Origin: Symbiodinium natans
Lineage: Eukaryota > Sar > Dinophyceae > Suessiales > Symbiodiniaceae
NCBI GenBank assembly: GCA_905221605.1
Contig: CAJNDS010000990.1
Span: forward strand, 381,235 to 445,234
Direction: 5' to 3'
DNA length: 64,000 bases
Shown here: one piece after another, positions 21,947 to 33,276 of the stretch
How the letters are laid out: every line of letters starts with the position of its first letter
Position numbering within the stretch: the first letter of the stretch is position 1
Program-made: the position numbers and the translations under genes
The notes under the pieces: generated by a model
Seen by the model: the letters and a program-made list of their open reading frames with translations, nothing else
Told to the model about the DNA's origin: nothing
The model's database searches: none

Positions 21947-22687
21947 CTGGCAACCCTAGACCCCAGGCCCTAAACTCTGAACCCCCCAAACCCTGAAACC
22001 AAAGTTGAACCCAAACCCCGAACCCACAATACCCTGAACACCCGATCGAGCCTCGTTAGAAAACAGCTACGAAACTCAAGAACCCAAACTAACCCCATTT
22101 TCCCGAACCCTGCACCAATGCCAGGCATGTTCAGAAAATGAGGAGAATATCTGTATGCTTATCTATGAATTTTAATGTATATGTATACTCATTTATTCAA
22201 ATGTATACATGCATGTATGTACATCAACATGTATATTTCCGCGTGTAGCTATCTTTGCATATTTGTCTGTGCCAATTAGTAATGCGCATTTCTTGAGTTA
22301 AGAAACCCAAACGAGCCCTCCTAAACAAGAAAGAAGCCGAAACAAAAACAACAACAATGCCTCAACCCCTAAGCGCGAAATCAACTAAAGCCGTGACCCC
22401 CACCATCACCACCACCACCGCCACCGCCACCACCCAAACCCAAACACCACCACCACCTAAACCCCAGACCCGAAAGCCTTGAAACCCTAAACCCAGGATC
22501 GCCTCTAACCCTAAACCCTAGACCCTTGAGGCCCTTAACCACCACACCCCTCTAAACCCTCGACCCGAAAGCTTTAAAACCCGAAGCCCTGGAGCACCAA
22601 AAACCCTAAACCCTCAACCTTAACCCTTAAGGCCCTTAACCACCACCACCATCTAAACACTAGACCCGAAAGCCTGAAAACCCTGAC
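21947..22687. other. AT-rich patch and CCACCA/CCCTAAA-type sequence
   Basis: 22135-22290 is unusually AT-rich (ATGTATA motifs) for this window. 22395-22455 holds CCACCA and CCACCG units. No gene seen. Confidence 0.6.
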
Positions 22688-22784
22688 CCCGGAGCGTCAG
22701 AGTGCCCTGCGCCCTTGTATGCGTGCCAAGGAGCCGTAGGGCCTCTCCCAAACGAAAGCCTCGAAGCGAGCCCGGGGGAACCAC
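22688..22784 (-). CDS. candidate exon, unknown gene
   Basis: 97 bp. Acceptor ACCCTCCAG, donor GTCAGG. Reads VVPPGSLRGFRLGEALRLLG then THTRAQGTLTLR. Confidence 0.6.
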
Positions 22785-24020
22785 CTGGAGGGTTTAGGGT
22801 TTTAGGGTTTAGGGTTTCGGGTTTAGGTCAGTTTAGGGTTTAGGGTTTAGGGTTTGGGGTTTAAAGCAGTCACTAGTCTCACTAGTCAAGCAGCTGGACA
22901 AAAAACAACAAAAGAAAACAAGAATCCCATAACATCAAGAAGAATAAAGTTCACTCATAAATTCCCAGCAGGCCTAAAGCCCTATGCCACAAACCCATGT
23001 CCCGAACCATGGAGCCCTAAACCCTCCAAACCCTGGGACCCTAACCCTGCAAACCCAAAACCCTATGCCCCAAACCCTACTATGCCAAGCCCTAGAGCCC
23101 GAAACCCTATATATGCCCCAAACCCTACAACCCTAGGCCCTGGCCCTACCAAACCCCAGGCCCTATGCGCCAAAATCCTGGAATCCGTAAATCCTATGCC
23201 CCAAAGCCCCAAGCCCTAAACCCTATGCCCCGACCTAAACCCTCGGGCCCAAACCCGAGCTAATCCTCTGCCCAAATCCCTCGGGCACTCCAGGATTTAA
23301 CCAAAAGTGGCCGATTCCGGTTAACTGATAAATAGAATTTATATAGCAGAACTGACTCCCTTCATTTTTCAGATTATGGTTCAGGACCCAGACAAGAACA
23401 GAATAAACAAAATTGCCCACGACGTGCGTTAGGGCTTGTAGATCAGTTTAGGGCCCAGAAAAATACCAACATGCCCACGAAGCCCATGGGTAAAAACATA
23501 CATAGCAAGAGAGAGGGATAAGGGCTTTGGGTTTAGTGTTTTCGGCTTAGGGTTTATAGCGTTTAGTGAGTTTAGTGGCCTCAGAGGGTCTGAGGCCCAG
23601 GGCTTTATGGTTTTGGGGATTCAGGGATTTGATATTTTAGGGCTCCTGCGTGTTAAAGCTGTTGGGCATGGCTTGGGGTTTAGGGTTTGGGGGTGTCGAG
23701 GGGCACGAGGGGTTTGTCGGACACCCCCCCCGGCCCTCCCAAACCATAGACCCCGCCCCAACCCTACGAAGCCCAGCCGGGCGGAGCATCTGCCCGTCGG
23801 GTTTGTCTCGAAGAGAGAGTCTGGCTGTCGTGCACTGTGCTCTTACGCACGGCAGATGCAGCAAGAAGCAGAAAGGCACCCCAACCGACACCAAACCCGA
23901 TCAAAACCCATAAAGCCCTGCAAGCCCTAATCCCTAAATACCAAAAGCCTGTAAAGCCCTGTAAACCCTAATCCTTACATCCTGATCCCAAAAAAACCTA
24001 CACCACAAACCATGTAAAGC
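22785..24020. other. repeat-rich interval, one weak exon
   Basis: 23000-23240 is a CCCTATGCC/CCCTAAA variant block. A minus-strand frame near 23775-23850 (ARLSLRDKPDGQMLRPAG, acceptor TAAGAG) may be an exon. Confidence 0.4.
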
Positions 24021-24086
24021 CTGGCCACGTCGCAGAAGCCCAGCGACCAGATGAGGGCGCGCGTGCCCCCCTCCGCGGTCGGCTGC
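24021..24086 (-). CDS. candidate exon, unknown gene
   Basis: 66 bp. Acceptor AAGCAAG, donor GCTTTA (GC type). Reads QPTAEGGTRALIWSLGFCDV then A. Nearly all codons end in G or C. Confidence 0.55.
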
Positions 24087-24868
24087 CTTGCTTGCATCAA
24101 TATGACTCGCTTCGGGCACGAGAATTGCCACCATCTTTTAGAACATACAAATACCCTACCAGCAACACAGTAAAACTAACGCGCAATTCCTGCAAGTGGG
24201 TTTCAAAATTTAGTGCTGCAAGTCAGTGAGAAAAGAAGCAAGTGGAAAGTTTTTATGTGTCTTGGAAATGCTCGAAAACGGTTTTCAAAAAAATAATACA
24301 ACATTTATGAAGTACGTCGACTTGCTATTCGTTCAGGCCTCTCGCTACATGCTGGTCTTGAGAAAGCAGAGGAGGAGAGGGGGAAATGCTGGTAGTAGAG
24401 CTTACAGATTTTTGGTTGGGGCTTCGGAAAGCTGTGGCCCTCCCCAGTGTGCGTTGCTGGCGTGCATCTCTACCCCCCGCCCGGTGTGGGCGTGGGTGGA
24501 CACAAGCAGGCGATGAGGTTCACACCGACTTCAAGAGCTCGGAGTTTAGGGCGCGATGGGGCTTGATGGTCCTGAAGCTCAGAATATATAAGCTCTGAAT
24601 AGCTCGTTAGGATGCAAGGATGTATGGCATTGCTTCCAAGAGTCATTGCAGCATGCAGCGCCAGCAGGGGAGGTCCCAGCGCACCCGCCTCGCGCCAAGT
24701 TCAGAGCTTGAGCAAAAACCTTGAAACCTTCAAACGCCCAAGCCCCCAACCCTAACTAAACCACCCAAGCCCGGCCCCCAAACCCCAAACCTTAACACCC
24801 CAAACACTTAAATCTCAAGAGCCCTCACACCCGAAGCCCTGAAACCCCAAACCCCCGAAACCCCAAAC
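24087..24868. other. no confident gene
   Basis: 24180-24380 is AT-richer, unrepeated sequence with a short plus-strand open frame lacking splice signals. 24720-24860 is degenerate CCCTAAA/CCCCAAA. Confidence 0.4.
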
Positions 24869-24949
24869 TTCGACGGCTCAAGGACGGGCAGACAGCGAGC
24901 CACGCCTCGGCCATCTGCGGCATCTGGAGCACGAAGCATCGCGGGGTGC
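24869..24949 (-). CDS. candidate exon, unknown gene
   Basis: 81 bp. Acceptor GGGGTAG, donor GTTTGGGG. Reads TPRCFVLQMPQMAEAWLAVC then PSLSRR. Confidence 0.55.
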
Positions 24950-25461
24950 CTACCCCAAAAAGCCCCCGATATTTGGTTTTCGATACTTAGTTTAGGATTT
25001 TGGGTGTAGGGTGTAGGGTTTAGGGTTCAGGGTTTTAGGGTTTCGGGTTTAGGGCTAGGGTTCAGGGTTTATAGCTTTTCTGGGACGGGAAGATGGATTG
25101 TAAGTAAGGTGTATCCTTGGGACTATGCAGGGGGCCATTTTGGAGCTACTTGTGCATACATGAAGCTTCTGCTGTCATGAAGCCTAGAACCCAAAACGGG
25201 CAATTCTTTTCGCATCGGGCAGTGGTTTTCAAGGAAGTTTAAGGTTTAGGGTCAGGGCTTTAGGGTTCTGGGTCGGGGGATGCAACTCTCCAGTCCATCA
25301 TTGGCAACGATGTCCGGCGACTACGGCTTCGGGATGCATTCCCACGAAACCTCTGGGCGTGGGGCTTGTGGTCGAAGGCCTAAGGCCTTCACCCCAGAAG
25401 CCCATCCAAGCCTCAAACCGGCAAAAACAACGCCCACACAAAAAAACATAAACCAACACAC

Positions 25462-25485
25462 GCTCTCTCTCTCTCTCTCTGTCTA

Positions 25486-25519
<34 letters not shown>
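25462..25519. repeat. (CT)n microsatellite
   Basis: A CT run of about 58 bp with a few interruptions. Confidence 0.95.
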
Positions 25520-25678
25520 CAAAGCGCCTCCTAATATTGTTCCCAAAGGCCCAAACCATAAACCCTCAACTCTTCAACCGCTGCACCCTGAACCCCTAAT
25601 CCCTGCACCCCTAACCCCTAATCCCCCTGCCCTAGATCCGATAAACCCTGAACCCTGCAATTACCCTACCTAAACCCT

Positions 25679-25841
25679 AAACCTGTAATTACCCTAAACC
25701 CTAAACCCTAAACCCTAAACCCTAAACCCTAAATCCTAAGCCCTAAGCCCTAAGCCCTAAGCCCTAAGCCCTAAGCCCTAAGCCCTAAACCTAAACCCTA
25801 AACCCTAAACCTGCAATTACCCTAAACCCTAAACCCTAAGC
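25679..25841 (-). repeat. CCCTAAA/CCCTAAG array with CTGCAATTACC spacers
   Basis: About 20 units. The seven-fold CCCTAAG variant block and three CTGYAATTACC spacers suggest segmental copying inside the array. Confidence 0.9.
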
Positions 25842-25915
25842 CCTTCTGCGGGCCCTCTGGGGGTTCACCGAAGGCTGCGGCGGCAGCCGCGCGTCGGACC
25901 TGGCGTCAAAGATCG
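25842..25915 (-). CDS. candidate exon, unknown gene
   Basis: 74 bp. Acceptor TTTGGAAG, donor GCTTAGGG (GC type). Reads AIFDARSDARLPPQPSVNPQ then RARR. All three frames are open because of the GC content; this one has the highest G/C at third positions. Confidence 0.5.
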
Positions 25916-26130
25916 CTTCCAAAACAGCCTGAAAGAATCCTGTACTTTGGGCTTAGGGTTTAGGGTTCAGGGTTCAGGGTTCAGGGTTCAGGGTTCAGGC
26001 AGGGTTTAGGGTTCAGGGTTCCTGGACTTTTAATTGGAACCCTAATCAATGCTTTCCTACTGGACTCCTAAGCCCGAAACCCAAAACCCAAGTGACTAAT
26101 ACAGGGGCCTTACTGATTAGCATAGTGTTT

Positions 26131-26157
26131 GGGGGGGGGGGGGGGGGGGGGGGGGGG
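26131..26157. repeat. poly-G, 27 bases
   Basis: Uninterrupted G run. Confidence 0.97.
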
Positions 26158-26311
26158 TTATTAGACAAATATTTAGAAGTATCTAGGGACAATATGGGAA
26201 TGCGATTTATACTTATTCCGATCCCTATATTCCATGCTCCCCCCGCCTCGCCTAGTTCAGCCTGTTGAGGGTTCAGCGCCGTAGGCTCTCAATGGGTGTT
26301 CGATCGTTTGC

Positions 26312-26374
26312 CTCGACACGTCTCGGCGGCCTCCTCCTCGGCCCCCTCGAGGACTTCGGAAGTGCGGAGGAAGC
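26312..26374 (-). CDS. candidate exon, unknown gene
   Basis: 63 bp. Strong acceptor TTGTGTTGCAG, donor GCAAAC (GC type). Reads FLRTSEVLEGAEEEAAETCR, an acidic helix-like segment. Confidence 0.6.
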
Positions 26375-26733
26375 CTGCAACACAAGGGATCCACAGGAGT
26401 CGACTTGCGGACAATTGAGGGTGCTAGGGTGCTTATGAGGCGCAGGGTTTCAGGTTGTCTGATGGCGGTTTGGTGCCTGAGGGTTGCGATGTTGTTGCTG
26501 GCATCGGTTGAAGAGTTTATGGTTTGGGTAGTCTGGCACATCAACTTGTTGCCAGAACAGTACAGCACCCAAGTCTGACTGCTGTGCGGCTGCTTCCGGG
26601 GGCCGGATACCCAAGCGTTGGTTCCACGATCCGTTCCCAGGATACAAGACAACTTTTCAGCCACCTAGGACCTAGGGTTTAGGGTTTAGGCTTTAGGGGG
26701 GTTGCACTTCGGCGAAATCATTGGGGCTGCCAG

Positions 26734-26839
26734 TCATCTCTCACGAGAAGTTGCAAGGGGGGCTCGTGCACAAAACGAGTCGGCAACCACAACTTCTGAC
26801 CAGTGCCCCGCATGGGGGCGTCGTGGCACAAGAAAGTAC
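26734..26839 (-). CDS. candidate terminal exon
   Basis: Strong acceptor TTTCTTCTTACAG, then an open frame reading YFLVPRRPHAGHWSEVVVAD and SFCARAPLATSRER to a TGA. A second frame across the same DNA is also open, so the reading is tentative. Confidence 0.4.
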
Positions 26840-27445
26840 CTGTAAGAAGAAACTTGATCTGACACAGCAGCCTCATTAAGCACTCATTGCCCTGCGAAGT
26901 ATCGTAATAACGTGCATGCAACACTACTAAACATGTTCTCAACCTTGTTGAAGTGCGGCAAAATATTGCTGCCACCAAATTGCCGTGCCCTGCACTTTGG
27001 GCTGGACCAAACTAGGCCTCGCCAAGCTTGGGGCAGTTTAGGAAACTCATGCTCAAACCCTCATCCCGGATCCCCTAAACCCGGGCCCAACTCCCAAGCC
27101 CAAGAAAGCGGATCTTGCGCCTGGCCTTCGTTGAGCCACAGCACCAGGAGGCGCAGGAGTCTCCTTGGAAGCTCGAATGCCCAAACCCCAAGCCCCTAAC
27201 ACTTCCGCTGTGCTCTGGCACTCTGCCCTGTCTGAACCACGTTTGAGGCTTGAGGAGATCATATGTGAGAGAGGAGAGCCAATCCAGATCTGTGTGTTAT
27301 ACGCTCTGAGCTCTGCCTTGGCCCCTTATATTTCGAAACGTCGAAGAGCTAAACCCCCATGTAAGCCCTAAACCCCTAAACCCCTAAACCCCTAAACCCT
27401 AAACCCTAAACCGTAAACAGAACCCTAAACCCCAAACCCCCAAAC

Positions 27446-27511
27446 CCCAAAGCTGCAGCGTGGGGCGCCCCTCGAGGCGCTCCACCGCGAACTGCGGCGT
27501 CCTGACGGCAT
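27446..27511 (-). CDS. candidate exon, unknown gene
   Basis: 66 bp. Acceptor CAAAAGAAG, donor GTTTGG. Reads AVRTPQFAVERLEGRPTLQL. Confidence 0.55.
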
Positions 27512-28494
27512 CTTCTTTTGCTGCTTGGGGCTTCGGGCTTGTAAGGCTTGGGGTTTAGGGCTTAGGGTTTAGGGTGTAGGGTTTAGGGTTTAAGGGTTTA
27601 AGGTTGAAGGGTCTAGGGTCTGCTTGAGGGCTGCCTAGTACGGCAATGAAGACATGGGGTGCTGTGTACTGCGGTTCCCTTCGTCTCCTACTCGCCAACA
27701 GCCCAACTTGAGGGGTTTAGTCTGGTCGCGATGGGTTTGGGATTCTGGGAGGTTTGGGCGTTTTTTTGGCAGGGGGGGGGGGGGGGTTTTGGGGGCGTTG
27801 GGGGTGGCTTGGAGGGGGGGGGCTCGGGGCTGTGAGGTGTTCTGGTCTTAGGGAGCGGGCTTAGGGGTCTGGTGCGGCTTCGTGCTTATAAACTCCGCCC
27901 AGACTCTCGCCAACCTTCGAAACACCTCCTTCCTGAATCTCAAGGAGTTATACCTTGGACCCCCCGAAGATTTGAGGATTTCGAGTTCAGGGTTTTGGCT
28001 CAGGGGTACCCTGGGAGCCCTTTCAAGAACCTCTTTTGGAGGCCATTTGAAAACGATGCCTTTGCGGCGCAGCAGTGCGGCCTCCCTTTTGTGGAAGATT
28101 CCTTCGCGTTCAGGGCACCTAGACCCCGACAAGCCCTGAACCCTAAAACCTAAATAAACCCGAACCCGAAGCCCCCCCCCCGATTGCTTCCCAGGCGGCG
28201 TGGACGCGTCGGCCACGCGTCGCAGCGCTGCGCGCCAGCGAAGCAAGGCCGGTAGACCTGGTCATAGATTCCCAGATTTTAAGGTTTAGGGTTTACGGTG
28301 GCTGTCCAGGGTGTGTGTAGGGTCGATAAACTTGCCTTTCTCGGGGGTGTTGCTTTGTATACGGTCACCATGCGATTTTGATTCATGTCTAGGGCTTAGG
28401 ACTTAGGTGTCGGCTTTGAGGCTGAGGGTCCGAAGCTCGAAAAGATGCAGACCTATTGTCTCTAGAGAGAAAAGCATGCCAACATGCCCGAAAC
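27512..28494. other. open frames on both strands, no clear exon
   Basis: At 28000-28110 both the plus frame (PFENDAFAAQQCGLPFVED) and the minus frame (REAALLRRKGIVFKWPPKE) look protein-like. At 28195-28255 likewise. I could not decide which strand is used. Confidence 0.35.
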
Positions 28495-28545
28495 TGGCAG
28501 GACTCCCATCTTGCGGTAATTCTCACAAGACGAAGCAGCTGGCAC
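28495..28545 (-). CDS. candidate exon, unknown gene
   Basis: Acceptor CTCAACAG; a GT lies near the far end. Reads VPAASSCENYRKMGVLP. Confidence 0.4.
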
Positions 28546-28964
28546 CTGTTGAGGGCTTAGGGCTTACGCGCACAGTACAGACTGCAACGATCCGGACCAA
28601 TTGCCTTTAGCGGAGCTCTTTCGCATAAAGAACCAAAAGGGAAAATACCACTGATCCCAAACAGAGAACCCCAGCCACTCGCTACAAAGGTCCTAAACCC
28701 TACTAAGTCCTAGACCCACTAAAGCCACAAGTCCCGAATCCCTAAACCCCCTCCTTGAACCCTCGAAGCCTCAATCTAGAAATCCACGCCTCAACTCCCA
28801 AACTCCCGACCCCGAAGCCCTCGAACCTAAACTCCTCAAACCCCAACTCCTTCAAAACTCATGGGCCTACCCGGGGTCCCAGGACCACTGGCAGCTGGCA
28901 AGCCACTGCCTTGTATGCGGCGTGTTGGGCGTGTGGGGCTGTGATTGATTGAGGGGTTCATTTG

Positions 28965-29080
28965 GGGGGGGGGGGGGGGGTTCTGAAATTAGGGGTACCT
29001 TTTTAGGGTCCTGATTATAAGGGAATCCTACTTTTTGGGGGTCTATGTTAGGGGGTCCCCCATTTTCGCAAACCCCCATA
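28965..29080. repeat. poly-G-led element, first of two related copies
   Basis: A G run followed by TTCTGAAATTAGGGGTACC. The reverse complement of 38348-38411 begins with a G run followed by TCCGAAAATAGGGGTACC, so the two share a head. Confidence 0.45.
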
Positions 29081-29524
29081 TGGTGTGCCTCCTGCTGCCC
29101 AGGATGTTGACGGATGAATGGAAACCCTAAACCCTGAACCCTAGACCCTATAAGCCTATACCCCCAAACCCTAAGCCCTTCCGTCCGTTTTGACAGTTCG
29201 GGTTAATTAGGGGCCAACAAGCCGTGTCGTGAGCGATACCTCTCCCAGCAACCCTCCCAAACCCGCCCTGCCTCAATATTTGGTTTAAGGTTTCGGGCTT
29301 AGGGCTTTGCAGGGGGGTTTAGGGTTCAAGGCTTCAAGGGGCTTTCAGCTGAAACTCGTTTGCCCCAAAAATCATCTGCAACTCGAGCCCGAATGCCCAA
29401 GAATCCCAAACCTTGAGACCTAAACGCCCAAATCCCGAAACCCCGAAACCCCAAAACCCCAAAACCCCGAACCCCCGAAACCAAAAAAACCGAAACCCTA
29501 AACCCTAAAAGCCAAAAAAACAAC

Positions 29525-29584
29525 CCTAGGCTCCCTTGAGTCCTCCCCAGCCTCTGTCGGCGCTGGCGTGGCAGGCACCATTGC
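29525..29584 (-). CDS. candidate exon, unknown gene
   Basis: 60 bp, 20 codons. Acceptor CTAATGTAG, donor GTTGTT. Reads AMVPATPAPTEAGEDSREPR, Pro/Ala/Glu-rich. The plus frame SVGAGVAGTIAYIRF is also open, so strand is not certain. Confidence 0.45.
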
Positions 29585-29808
29585 CTACATTAGGTTCCTA
29601 ACTCCCTGCTTGGGTTCAGGGTTGGTTTAGGGCCTCAGGGAAGCCGTATTGGCGTTTTGCTTTGGATCTTTTGTCCCAAAACCCTGTAGAAAGCTTCGCC
29701 CATCCTGAACCCTACACCTCAAACTCTGAAACCCTCCCTGACTCCCCGCGACCTTGAAACCTAAACCCTAAACCCCAAACCCTAAGCCCTAAACCCAAAA
29801 CCCTAAAC

Positions 29809-29869
29809 CCTCTGAAGGCCCAAGGCCTCCAGCAGCCCTGGCGCCACGCGACCGCCACGAGGTAGGGCC
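29809..29869 (-). CDS. candidate exon, unknown gene
   Basis: 61 bp. Acceptor TGACGGCAG, donor GTTTAGGG. Reads ALPRGGRVAPGLLEALGLQR. Confidence 0.55.
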
Positions 29870-30602
29870 CTGCCGTCACTACAGCGGTTTCAGGAGCTTT
29901 GGGAGGCAGGGTTCAGGATTTTAGGGTGGGGCTTGGGGATCTTTGCAGGGTTTAGGGTTTAGGGTTTAGGGTGGGTTTAGGGTTTAGGGTTGATCTGTAG
30001 GAATTTTTAGGGCCCCTCAGCCCCCAACCCTGCCTGCTCAAGTCCTGCAGCATCTGCTCCTCCTGCCACGCGCTGAAATCACCCTAAACCCTTTAACCCT
30101 AAACCCTGAAAGTCCCCAAACAAAACATCAAGGCTCGAGGTCAGTAATTAGCCGGAATATGGGCACAAGGTTCCCCAAAATCCGACTCTAAACCAGCTGA
30201 GAAAACGCAGCTCACCAGGAAATCCCTAAGGCACGGCGTCAACCCAGGGACGGCGAAGGGGAAAACATCATCAACCTACCGCCCCACTCCCCAAATCCCC
30301 GGCAAAAGTCTGGAAGTCTCAACAATTACAAGTCTGAACAGCCGCGCCTTGGCTTCTCTCATTCCAAGGTTTATGAGCTCATTCGCCATGAGGTTTTCAA
30401 GCCACATCAGGATTTTTCTGCTAAAGCCGTTCTCTACTATGAGGCATTGCAAGCCTTAGTAGGGTACCGAAACCCGATAAACTAGCCTGGCTTAAGGGCA
30501 TCTGCACTCGTTCTCAGCTCCTCCTCAGCAGCGTGCGCCACCCACCACGGAAGCTCCTGCCCTGCAAGAGATGCCCCTTTAAACGGGCTTAGGAGTCTAG
30601 AC

Positions 30603-30706
30603 TTGGGATGTTCCCCCTTATACTCTCGGTCCTTAATATGTAGGGACTATAGTACCCTCCGATTATAATCCCTATCAAGGACTGTTAGTATAAGGGGGAA
30701 CTAACC
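30603..30706. mobile_element. MITE copy 3
   Basis: Left arm TTGGGATGTTCCCCC, right arm GGACTGTTAGTATAAGGGGG. The last bases of the right end are altered and no target duplication is visible. Confidence 0.75.
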
Positions 30707-30912
30707 GCAAGCGGGTGCTCCCCCCTACAACCCACATGCAGCCCCCAAGCAGCTGGAGCCCTCGGGGTTTAGGGGTTTAGGGTTTCATGTCTAATGCTTA
30801 ATGTTTAGGGTTTAGGGTTGAGGGCTTCAGGGTTCCGGGCTCTCTTCGAGTTCTGGCGCCCCAAACCCTAGCCCGAAACCCGAAACAAGAAACCCCAAAC
30901 CCTAAACAGCAC

Positions 30913-30975
30913 CCTGCAGGTTTGGCCTGCGTCCAGGGCCGAGATGGCGTCGACACAGCGCCGGAACAGAGCAGC
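30913..30975 (-). CDS. candidate exon, unknown gene
   Basis: 63 bp, 21 codons. Acceptor GCTACCGAG, donor GTGCTG. Reads AALFRRCVDAISALDAGQTC. Confidence 0.6.
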
Positions 30976-31309
30976 CTCGGTAGCTACTCAGCACACGCGC
31001 ACCCCGAACTCTTAGGGTTTATGGTTAGGGTGTGGGGGTTTTGGGCGTAGGGCTTGAGGTGCAGGCTTGAGGGTTTCGAGGGTTTTGGGGGAGTCTGTTA
31101 AGGAGTGTTTAGGGCTCAGGAGTTTGGGGTTTGAGGGTTTGGGGGGGTTGAGCCTTTAATAAGGTTTCAGGCTGAGGCTTGCAGGTGTAAGCTTTTGAAA
31201 TATGACTCTTGGCGTACCGGGCTGAAGGGCTTAACATGAGGGGGAGAAAAAAAAAACAACCCTCAAGCCGGCACTGTTTGGCTTTTAGCTCCCGCTCTTC
31301 CCCAACTGG

Positions 31310-31764
31310 TATATAAACCTAAGCCCCCCCAAGCCCGACAACCCCCCCCTCAAAAAAACCCGAACACCATGAGCCCTAGACCCCAAGACCCCCGAACTAC
31401 AAAATTCTGCTCCTTAAATCCCACTACAAAACACCAAGGCACTACAACCATGAAAGACCGAACCACACGAATACATTGCTAAGACGCTAAGCCCCTCAAA
31501 CCCCAAGCCCTCAACCACCCCAAATCCCCAGAAGAATCAGATAAAATCCAAACCCCTAGGCCCTAAACCACCCCCAAACCCTGGAACCCCAATCCCCCGA
31601 AAGAAACCAAAAGACCCTACACCCTAGACCAACAACCACACCAAAACCCTAAAACCCCTCAACCAACCCTAAACCCCCAAACCCTGAACCCTAAACCCTA
31701 GACCCCAAACCCCTGACACTGAACCCTAAACCCTAAACCCTAAACCCTAAACCCTAAACCCCAC
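31310..31764 (-). repeat. degenerate CCCTAAA/CCCCAAA block
   Basis: 450 bp of C/A-rich telomere-like variants ending in five clean CCCTAAA units beside the exon at 31765. Confidence 0.85.
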
Positions 31765-31830
31765 CTGGGCCGCCGCACGCGCTCCGCGCCCGGCGCCGCA
31801 GCCGCGGCAGCCCTGAGGGCCTCTCGGTTT
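31765..31830 (-). CDS. candidate exon, unknown gene
   Basis: 66 bp. Acceptor TTCTCAAG, donor GTGGGG. Reads NREALRAAAAAAPGAERVRR. A plus-strand reading with donor GTGGGT is possible. Confidence 0.45.
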
Positions 31831-31979
31831 CTTGAGAAGGTGGGTTTAGGGTTTAGGGTTTAGGGTTTAGGGTCTTGGGTTTGGGGTTTAGGGCTTAGGG
31901 TTTAAGGTTTTGGGTTTAGAGTTAAGGAGGGTTGAGGTGCCTCATTGGCAGCGCTGCCGGCGCAGCCGCGCCGGTGAGT

Positions 31980-33189
31980 CCTCACTCGGTTGAATTGAAG
32001 GGTCTCTCGGGGTTAGAGCTTGGGGCTTCATTCGGGTTTAGGGTGTAGGCGTTCAGGGCGTAATTGCGGTTGAGGGTTTAGGGTTTTGGGGCTTAAGGTT
32101 TAGAGGGCTCAGGGGCTCCCGGCTTCGAGAGGATGTGCCGCATGCGACAGTCTGAGACTGGGCGCATCCCCCCGGAAACCCCGAAGCCTTGATTTCCTGC
32201 TCTGAGGGCTCTTAGGGGTTTAGGGTTTAGGGTTTAGGGTTTAGGGTTCAGCGATTAGGGTTGATTGAGGCGCAGGAGGCCTCTCCTCCCGTCTTCAAGC
32301 TGGTCTTTCGACAAACTGAGGACGGTCTTCCTGTGTGACTCCTCTTCGATCTCTTGTAACCGGCTGATGTGCCAGATGGCTGGTGCCAATCGCCCCCCCC
32401 CCCCCCCCGTGCCCCCTAATCTTCCACCAACCACAAATCCTCTTTCCAACACTCAGAGCCAACAATTCCAGTCTGAAACGCGCTCAGGGTTCGAGGTGAG
32501 ATCTCTTCATTCGTGCGCCATGAGTGTCACATTTTCTCCTATGTTTATTCATGTGTTCTTTATTGGTAATCACACACGTGCACATTCATATGATTGTTTG
32601 CATGCCCGCAAAGTAAAGTAGCTCTTGGGATTTTACACGGGCCCCATTTTAATAGTAGGGCCCTTTTGTGCCTCTAGAATTATATAAATTTAGCAGATGA
32701 TTGAGCTAAATGATACTCAATTTACTCCAAGTATAATATCAGGGTGCATTCAATTAAATGAAACAAAAGACGCACGCAATAGCAGCTTGGGGCATGATAG
32801 GATTGCTTTCGAGGGTTTAGGGTTTAGAGCTTAGGGGTTAGGGCTTCAGGCTTGGTTGGCTCAGCCCCAGCAGAAACACCCTACGGTCCCTCTTCTTGAA
32901 GCAGCATGTCCCAGAACCAACCCTAAACCCTAACCCCCCCCCCCCCACCCACCCCGCCCCAAAAACCACCCTCAAAGCTGCAACTTCCGAGACCCCGAAA
33001 ACATGCTGCAACCCCAAACCCCTAAACCTCTGCCTGGAGTAAACTATCCGAAACACGGAGAGATTTTTGTAATTTGATGTGCATCTTCATGAAACATACC
33101 TTTTGCTAAGGTCCAAAGAATACTCCGGTAAACCCGAACCTTCCTAAGGCCTTCAAGCGCTTTGGTGTGTAGGGGGTTCACACATTGAC
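31980..33189. other. repeat tracts, AT-rich patch, one weak exon
   Basis: A minus-strand frame at about 32125-32160 (SDCRMRHILSK, acceptor GCCCAG) may be an exon. 32520-32790 is AT-rich unique sequence. No other gene seen. Confidence 0.4.
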
Positions 33190-33276
33190 ATGCAGTCTGG
33201 GCACAAGAAGGGAGGGCGGGCTCGCCAACCCATGCCCCGAGCGCGCTCGCAGAGGCAGCGCATGGCGGGCTTGAGG
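33190..33276 (-). CDS. candidate exon with cysteine-rich segment
   Basis: 87 bp. Acceptor CGGCACAG, donor GTCAAT. Reads LKPAMRCLCERARGMGWRAR then PPFLCPDCM. The CLC...CPDC spacing suggests metal binding, but the match is too short to name a family. Confidence 0.6.
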
